Origin: an uncultured Pseudomonadota bacterium
GTDB taxonomy: Bacteria; Myxococcota_A; UBA796; GCA-2862545
Reading direction: 5' to 3'
Length of the DNA stretch: 64,000 nt
NCBI GenBank assembly: GCA_913061235.1
Contig: CAJXTB010000007.1
Span: 124,001-188,000, forward strand
A program made the translations under genes and the position numbers. The notes under the pieces were generated by a model. That model saw only the letters and a program-made list of their open reading frames with translations. It ran no database searches and was not told the origin of the DNA. Positions 58,519 through 64,000 of this stretch are shown here, in pieces (within the stretch, counting starts at the first letter, position 1; each line of letters opens with the position of its first letter).

Positions 58519-61500
58519 TCAGTCGGCATGGGACAGCTGACGCTCCTCCATGGCGCAGTACAGAACCGGCACCACGAACAGCGTGATCAGCGCAATGGTC
58601 ATGCCACCGAGCATCGGCAGCGCCATCGGGACCATGATGTCCGAGCCGCGGCCCTGTGAGGTCACGACGGGAAGCAGCGCCAGCAGCGTGGTGGCGGTGG
58701 TCATTAGGCACGGGCGAACGCGGCGAAGGCCGGCTTGTAGGGTGCGTGCGCGGACGTCTGCGACGGTGGCGACGGGCTCGCGGTCGAAGCTCTGTTTGAG
58801 GTAGGTCGCCATGACCACACCGTCGTCTGTCGCCAGGCCAACAAGAGCGATGACGCCCACCCAGACTGCCACGGACAGATTGACAGTTCCAACGTGGAAC
58901 AGGTCGCGCATGTCGGTGCCGAACAGGGAGAAGTCGAGGAACCAAGGCTGTCCATACAGCCACAGCAGTCCGAATCCGCCGCTGACCGCTACGAGCACGC
59001 CCGAGTAGATGATGGCGGTCGTGAGCACACGCTTGAACTGAAGGTAGAGCAGAATGAACACGAAGATCAGAGCGATAGGGATGAGCACCATGAGCCGCTG
59101 CTCGCTGCGTACTTGGTTCTCGTACGAGCCGGCGAATGCGTAGCTGACGCCGCTGGGTACCTGTAAGACACCGCTCGTTACGCGTTCTTCAATGAGCTGA
59201 CGCGCTTGTTCCACCACCTCGACCTCGGCCATGTCCGGCACTCGGTCGAACAGAACATAGCTAGTTAGGAAGGTGTCTTCCGCCTTGATCATCTGCGGGC
59301 CGCGAACGTAGCGGATGTCGGCCACTTGGGTGAGTGGAACCTGGCGTCCGCCGGACGTTGGGATGAAGATGCGGTCGAGCGCTTCGAGGCTGTCGCGGTC
59401 TTCGCGGGCGTACCGCACACGCACTGGGTACCGTTCGCGGCCTTCGACAGTTCGCGTGAGAGTCTTTCCTCCCAACGCTACCTGAAGGACGTCCTGTACG
59501 TCGACGATGGTCAGGCCGTACCGACCAATTGCCTGACGGTCGATGTCGATCTCAAGGTAGGGCTTGCCGACGACTCGGTCTGCGAACACGGTCTCCGCAC
59601 GAATCGATGGCACGTCTTTGAGCGCCCCTTCCAGGGCGAAGCCGAACGCTTCAATGGCCTCGAGCGACGGTCCTTTGACCTTGATGCCCATGGGTGCCCG
59701 CATGCCGCTCTGGAGCATGACAATGCGCGCGTTGATGGGCTGGAGGGTTGGCGCACCGGTGAGGCCAGGAATCTGCGCGGCCTTCGTGATCTCAGCCCAG
59801 ATGTCCTGCGAGGTGTGGATGTGGTCGCGCCAGTTGCGCACCCGGGTTCCGTCGTCGTGCGTGGAGTACTCGGGCAGGTAGGTGATGACGGTCTCAATCA
59901 TGGAGACGGGGGCGGGGTCCAGCGCGCTGTCTACGCGACCGAGCTTGCCGACAACGCGGTCGACCTCAGGAATCTGGGCGATGGCGGCGTCGAGTGCGCT
60001 CATCATGGCCGTGACCTCGCCAATGGAGGCGTGGGGCATGGTGGTGGGCATGTACAAGAACGACCCTTCGTCGAAGGGCGGCATGTACTCGTGTCCAAAG
60101 CCCGGAAGCGCGTCTGCGACCACCGAGACCGGGGCCGTCGTGCGAACGGCGTTCGGTAGGAAGCCGAAGACAGTGTCAAACCCGAGCCAGGCGGTACCGC
60201 CGAACGCAACCATCAGGGCTGGCGCTGCAAGGAAGGTGGCCTTGTTCGCGAGAATCCAGCCAAGAAGCGGCGCGTAGGTGCGCTCGAAGAGGCGCAGTAT
60301 GACGAGCACACCGGCAATCAGAGCGCCGGCAAATAGCAGGTTGAGCACGTAGCCAGAGCGTTCGCCTAGCGGCATCCAGTTCACGACCAAGAGGACGGCG
60401 ACAATGGCGATCGCCACCGCATTCTCGACCTGACTGACCGTCTTGGAGGTCGATGAGGACACGAACGGCCGAATCAGTCGCCACACGCCGAGAAGGACGA
60501 CGAACAGACCGCCAGGCACCGTCACGTACACTGCAGCCACAATGCCAAGGGCAATGAGCAGCCAGTCGATGGCGTGGGTCGAGCGGAACACCGACCGTCG
60601 GACCCGCTTGGGACCATCAGGAACCACTGTAGGACGACGTCGTAGGACCGCCAGAGCCAGACTAGGCAGGACCAGTACGGCGAGTATCAAGACCGTGCCC
60701 ATTGCGAAGGTCTTGGTGTAGGCCAGGGGGGAGAACAACCGATATTCAGAGGCGGTGAGGCCGAAGACGGGCATGAAGCTGACAACGGTCGTGAGGACCG
60801 ATGTGAGCACAGCAGGAGCGACCTCGGCTGCCGCACGCCGTACCGAAGCCACACGCTCCGTGCCGCTCTGCCCGTCACTGAGGTGCTGATCGATGTTCTC
60901 AACGAACACGATGCCAATGTCCACCATGGTGCCAATGGCGATGGCAATCCCGCCAAGCGCCATGACGTTGGCGTCCACCCCAGCGAGCTTCATCACCCCG
61001 AAGGTAGCGAGCACGCCCATGGGCACCATGGCGGAGATGAGGATGGAGCTGCGCAGGTTTCTCAGCATCACCAAGACCACGATGAGCGTGATCAGGATTT
61101 GTTGGTACAACGCCGTAGATAGCGTGCTCAGCGTCTCGCCAATGAGCACGGAGCGGTCGTAGAATGGCACCAGTGTGACCTGGCTCACAGTGCCGTCTTC
61201 GAGGGTGCGCTTGGGGAGGCCGGCCTGAATCTCGGCCACGCGCTCCTTGACCCGGGTGATGACGGCTAGCGGGTTTTCAAGGTAGCGGGACACGACGACG
61301 CCGCCAACAGCGGGTGCACCCTCGTCGTCCAGAGCACCGCGCCGTAGGGCGGGACCGAGCTGAACACTGGCGACGTCGCTGACTCGCACTGGGGTGTTCT
61401 CGCGAGCGAGCACAACGGCCTGTTCGATGTCCTCCACTTCTTCCACGAGGCCGAGTCCACGAACGACATACTCGACGCCGTTAAGCTCGAGCGTGCGCGC

Positions 61501-62232
61501 ACCCACATCGAGGTTCGACCGACTGACCGCCTGGGCGACCTGAGTGATGGTGACGCCGGCAGCGGCCATCGCGTCTGGGTCGACGTCTACTTGGTATTCA
61601 CGGACAAAGCCGCCAATCGAAGCCACCTCGCTGACGCCGCTGACCGACTGCAGCGCGTAGCGTACGGTCCAGTCCTGGATGGCGCGCAGCTCGTCTTGGT
61701 CCCAGCCGCCGACCACGTTGCCATTGGGGTCTTGTCCTTCGAGCGTGTACCAGAAGACCTGGCCCAGAGCGGTAGCGTCGGGACCGAGTGTGGGGCTGAC
61801 GCCGTCGGGCACGGTGCCGGGTGGAAGGCTGGCGAGTTTCTCGAGAACGCGCGACCGCGACCAATAGAACTCGACGTCGTCCTCGAACAGGATGTAGATC
61901 GATGAGAAGCCCAGAGCAGAGGAGCTGCGCACGGTGCGCACACCGGGGATGCCCATCAGTGCCGTGGTGAGCGGGTAGGTGACCTGGTCTTCGACGTCGC
62001 GCGGGGACCGGCCCGGCCACTCGGTAAAGACGATCTGCTGATTCTCCCCAATGTCCGGAATGGCGTCTACAGGGACAGGGTCGCGGGGAATGGGGCCAGT
62101 GTCCCATTCAAATGGCGCCACGGTGATGCCGGCCAAGATGACCAGAATGGCGAGCAGTAGCACCACAAGCCATTGGTCCATGAACCAGCCAATGATGTGC
62201 TCCCACGCACCTCTTCGCGGTTCAGCACTCAA
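58519..62232 (-). CDS. cusA: CusA/CzcA-type RND heavy-metal efflux transporter
   Basis: A 1237-residue inner-membrane RND pump, longer than E. coli CusA (~1047). Motifs: PVPVDAIPDIGENQQIVFTE at the N-terminus (CusA-type DAIPDI), NVMALGGIAIAIGTMVDIGI (TM4 proton path, MVD), and GHEYMPPFDEGSFLYMPTTM and GLATDDGVVMATYL near the C-terminus. Extra length lies between TM6 and TM7 (~residues 520-660), where an added hydrophobic segment set is seen. The TTG start at 62232 overlaps the cusB stop. It should export Cu(I)/Ag(I) or similar with the adjacent CusB; the outer-membrane CusC is not in the window. Confidence 0.93.
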   Translation of the reverse strand: MSAEPRRGAWEHIIGWFMDQWLVVLLLAILVILAGITVAPFEWDTGPIPRDPVPVDAIPDIGENQQIVFTEWPGRSPRDVEDQVTYPLTTALMGIPGVRTVRSSSALGFSSIYILFEDDVEFYWSRSRVLEKLASLPPGTVPDGVSPTLGPDATALGQVFWYTLEGQDPNGNVVGGWDQDELRAIQDWTVRYALQSVSGVSEVASIGGFVREYQVDVDPDAMAAAGVTITQVAQAVSRSNLDVGARTLELNGVEYVVRGLGLVEEVEDIEQAVVLARENTPVRVSDVASVQLGPALRRGALDDEGAPAVGGVVVSRYLENPLAVITRVKERVAEIQAGLPKRTLEDGTVSQVTLVPFYDRSVLIGETLSTLSTALYQQILITLIVVLVMLRNLRSSILISAMVPMGVLATFGVMKLAGVDANVMALGGIAIAIGTMVDIGIVFVENIDQHLSDGQSGTERVASVRRAAAEVAPAVLTSVLTTVVSFMPVFGLTASEYRLFSPLAYTKTFAMGTVLILAVLVLPSLALAVLRRRPTVVPDGPKRVRRSVFRSTHAIDWLLIALGIVAAVYVTVPGGLFVVLLGVWRLIRPFVSSSTSKTVSQVENAVAIAIVAVLLVVNWMPLGERSGYVLNLLFAGALIAGVLVILRLFERTYAPLLGWILANKATFLAAPALMVAFGGTAWLGFDTVFGFLPNAVRTTAPVSVVADALPGFGHEYMPPFDEGSFLYMPTTMPHASIGEVTAMMSALDAAIAQIPEVDRVVGKLGRVDSALDPAPVSMIETVITYLPEYSTHDDGTRVRNWRDHIHTSQDIWAEITKAAQIPGLTGAPTLQPINARIVMLQSGMRAPMGIKVKGPSLEAIEAFGFALEGALKDVPSIRAETVFADRVVGKPYLEIDIDRQAIGRYGLTIVDVQDVLQVALGGKTLTRTVEGRERYPVRVRYAREDRDSLEALDRIFIPTSGGRQVPLTQVADIRYVRGPQMIKAEDTFLTSYVLFDRVPDMAEVEVVEQARQLIEERVTSGVLQVPSGVSYAFAGSYENQVRSEQRLMVLIPIALIFVFILLYLQFKRVLTTAIIYSGVLVAVSGGFGLLWLYGQPWFLDFSLFGTDMRDLFHVGTVNLSVAVWVGVIALVGLATDDGVVMATYLKQSFDREPVATVADVRARTLQAGLRRVRPCLMTTATTLLALLPVVTSQGRGSDIMVPMALPMLGGMTIALITLFVVPVLYCAMEERQLSHAD

Positions 62233-63998
62233 TGGTTGTGCCCTGTGTGCGGGGCAGGAAGCGGCTGTGTGGGTGCACGCAGGTCGAGGGTGGTTCCTGG
62301 ACTCACCGTCTCCACGAAGTCACCGCAGGTGAGCATGGAGGCACCAAAGTAGGCATTGTCTACGACGTCGCCGCTCTGCACCCATCGCGCACCATTGTTG
62401 CGGTTGGCCATTGGGCAGAATGCGACCTGAAGGGGCTGCGAGAGCGGGTTGCCAACACGTGCAAGCAGCACCTCGATTGCCGCGGACAGCGGCTCAAATC
62501 CAGCACGCGCGTCTTCGAGTGCACCGGCTTGCTGGACGTGCTCACCGTGGTTGCGCAGCTCTGTGGCAATGGTGGGCCATGCGGTTGACGCGGGACCTGG
62601 TGGGCTCAGGGCGGTACTGGCCTGAACGAGACGCCCCGCTGCGGCTTGGGCGGCGGTCAGGTCGTCGTCGGCCAGTGCTTGCTGAACGGTGAGGTAGGCG
62701 CTCACAATCGGGGCAAAGGGTGCACGCTGCGAAGCTGTGAGCTGGATGGGCTGCGGTGGTGCCGGTGCGTTGTCGTCGGGCTCAGACATCATGGAGGAGC
62801 CGCCACGAATCTGGAGGTCGGCGTCTAGGGCAAAGGCTCCACGGCTGACCACGCGGTCGCCTTCCGAGAGGCCCGAAACCACAGGGTAGCTGTCGCCTAA
62901 GCGTGGTCCCAAGCGCACCGAACGAGGCTCGTAGGCAACGCCATTGTCGCTGGGCACTTCGACATACACAACCGAGCGACGGCCCGTGAAGAGCGGAGCG
63001 GTCGCTGGAATGGTGAGCGGGGCGCCGCCTGTGTGAGTGGCGGCGACGATGGCCTGGGCGAACATGCCTGGGCTCAAGCGTTCATCGGTGTTGTCGACTT
63101 CTACGCGAACGCGAGCCGTCCGACGCTGGGCATCCACCATGGGCTCGATGAAGGCGACACGGCCAGTGAAGGTCTCGCCTGGGAAGGCCTCGACAGTCAG
63201 GGTCACGCTCTGGCCAACAGACAAGCTGGCGAGGTCGCTCTCATAGGCATCTAGCTGTACCCAGAGCATTCCGAGGTCTGCCACTTGGTAGAGCGTGGCA
63301 CCGGTCTCCACATAGGAGCCCTCGGTCGCTACGCGGTCGATGACGGTGCCGGCGAACGGCGACCGGATGGCGACCGACTGCGTAGGCTGGTCCGCGCTGG
63401 CCATGCGCTCCACTTCGTCTTCGGGAACACCGAGCAGGCGCAGTCGCTCGCGAGCCGCTTCCAGCGCCCGGGCAGCCGCTTGCTGGGCGGCGGGTGGACT
63501 CGTTGACAGCCGCTCAATTTGGGCGGTTGCCGCCAGCAAATCCTGGTGGGCACCGTACACATCCGGGCTGTACAGGTTCGCGATGACCTGACCGCGCCGC
63601 ACCTGCTCGCCCGTCGTATTCACCCGCAGTCGGTCAATACGACCGCCAATCCACGTTGTGACGTTGCGACGTGATGTCTCGGCGGCCTCTATGCGTCCGA
63701 GCAAGCGGACTTCGGACGACGCGTCTGTCTGCCTGCGCACTGTCGAGGTGCGGACTTCGGCAAGAGCTCGTGCGCGCTCAGACAGTACCACTTGTTCGGG
63801 CGTGCCCTGGTCACCTTGAGACACCGGGATGAGCTGCATGGGGCACAGCGGGCACTCGCCGGGCTCGGTTCGGCGGATTTGGGGATGCATTGCGCAGGTC
63901 CACACAACATCGCTGATGCCTTCCACGACTACAGGGGCTGTGGTGTTGCCGCCGAACAGCACCGCACCGGATGCGAACGCGACCATTAGAGCCGCCAC
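62229..63998 (-). CDS. cusB: CusB-type membrane fusion protein with heavy-metal-binding N-terminal domain (5' end may lie outside)
   Basis: At least 589 residues; the frame is open to 63998 (GTG) and probably extends past the window. The N-terminus has a hydrophobic segment (MVAFASGAVLFGG), then the heavy-metal-binding YHS-like motif VWTCAMHPQIRRTEPGECPL. Next are the adaptor parts: ASSEVRLLGRIEAAE, GRIDRLRVNTTGEQVRRGQ, the hairpin region, SPFAGTVIDRVATEGSYVET, and the beta-barrel. The last ~170 residues include a DUF3347-like helical domain and end in a His-rich tail (PHTGHNH), a likely metal site. It forms a tripartite pump with CusA, whose gene it overlaps by a few bases. Confidence 0.9.
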   Translation of the reverse strand: MAALMVAFASGAVLFGGNTTAPVVVEGISDVVWTCAMHPQIRRTEPGECPLCPMQLIPVSQGDQGTPEQVVLSERARALAEVRTSTVRRQTDASSEVRLLGRIEAAETSRRNVTTWIGGRIDRLRVNTTGEQVRRGQVIANLYSPDVYGAHQDLLAATAQIERLSTSPPAAQQAAARALEAARERLRLLGVPEDEVERMASADQPTQSVAIRSPFAGTVIDRVATEGSYVETGATLYQVADLGMLWVQLDAYESDLASLSVGQSVTLTVEAFPGETFTGRVAFIEPMVDAQRRTARVRVEVDNTDERLSPGMFAQAIVAATHTGGAPLTIPATAPLFTGRRSVVYVEVPSDNGVAYEPRSVRLGPRLGDSYPVVSGLSEGDRVVSRGAFALDADLQIRGGSSMMSEPDDNAPAPPQPIQLTASQRAPFAPIVSAYLTVQQALADDDLTAAQAAAGRLVQASTALSPPGPASTAWPTIATELRNHGEHVQQAGALEDARAGFEPLSAAIEVLLARVGNPLSQPLQVAFCPMANRNNGARWVQSGDVVDNAYFGASMLTCGDFVETVSPGTTLDLRAPTQPLPAPHTGHNH

Positions 63999-64000
63999 CG

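Noticed and set aside
1-64000. tRNA, rRNA, CRISPR arrays, intact insertion sequences or prophage genes
   Set aside because: None seen: no cloverleaf-like ends, no regularly spaced direct repeats and no transposase or integrase motif in any open frame.

Overview
This is a GC-rich (roughly 60%) bacterial chromosome segment with almost no mobile DNA. The best taxonomic guess is a Myxococcota-like (former deltaproteobacterial) lineage. The clues are a DUF2330 protein ending in a MYXO-CTERM-type tail (Cys-x-Cys, hydrophobic helix, Arg run), many lipoproteins, FG-GAP, TSP3 and fibrinogen-like secreted proteins, a PknB-type kinase operon, ECF sigma and caspase-like genes, and strong sigma-54 promoter matches. 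No tRNA, rRNA, CRISPR array, integrase or intact transposase was seen.

Layout. 1-3.7 kb: a xanthine-oxidase-family periplasmic oxidoreductase (iorB, iorA, cytochrome c lipoprotein) divergent from a MocA-like molybdenum-cofactor nucleotidyltransferase. 4.1-6.3 kb: a secreted FG-GAP protein behind a near-consensus sigma-54 promoter and a tandem palindromic upstream site. 6.6-9.7 kb: an aldo/keto reductase, a fibrinogen-domain secreted protein, a haem-motif lipoprotein and an acidic lipoprotein. 9.8-13.3 kb: lipoprotein, ECF sigma factor, putative anti-sigma factor and a caspase-like protein. 13.4-15.6 kb: phosphofructokinase, small membrane protein, hemerythrin. 15.6-19.4 kb: a three-gene operon of two PLP enzymes and a eukaryote-like UMP-CMP kinase. 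19.5-27.0 kb: lipoproteins, patatin, a lectin-like secreted protein, a YARHG lipoprotein, a GT-C-like membrane protein and a frameshifted secreted protein. 27.3-32.5 kb: thioredoxin, a caspase-like/methyltransferase fusion, a glutamate-racemase-like protein, a flavodoxin-fold reductase, a MerR regulator and an M48-like protein lacking its zinc motif. 32.5-38.7 kb: another modular secreted protein, a malate-synthase-like enzyme, a probable selenoprotein, DUF2330 protein and lipoprotein. 38.8-42.8 kb: Ser/Thr kinase, OmpA-like and LysM/FecR operon. 42.9-45.6 kb: cysD-cysNC. 45.7-50.9 kb: lipoprotein, OmpA-family protein with a decayed TSP3 relic, a beta-helix/fibrinogen protein and an enoyl-CoA hydratase. 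51.2-57.1 kb: a 1737-residue repetitive protein and its small partner. 57.2-64.0 kb: a fibrinogen-domain protein and a CusBA-type metal efflux system.

The most notable items are: (i) a peroxiredoxin/DsbD-alpha fusion whose redox motif has an in-frame UGA followed at once by a SECIS-like hairpin, which standard gene calling would miss; (ii) a dispersed family of secreted modular proteins sharing an N-terminal platform and a G-run leader but carrying different C-terminal modules; (iii) two different caspase-like gene contexts; and (iv) the sigma-54 promoter with paired palindromes. Functions rest on motif recognition by eye; no database search was run.
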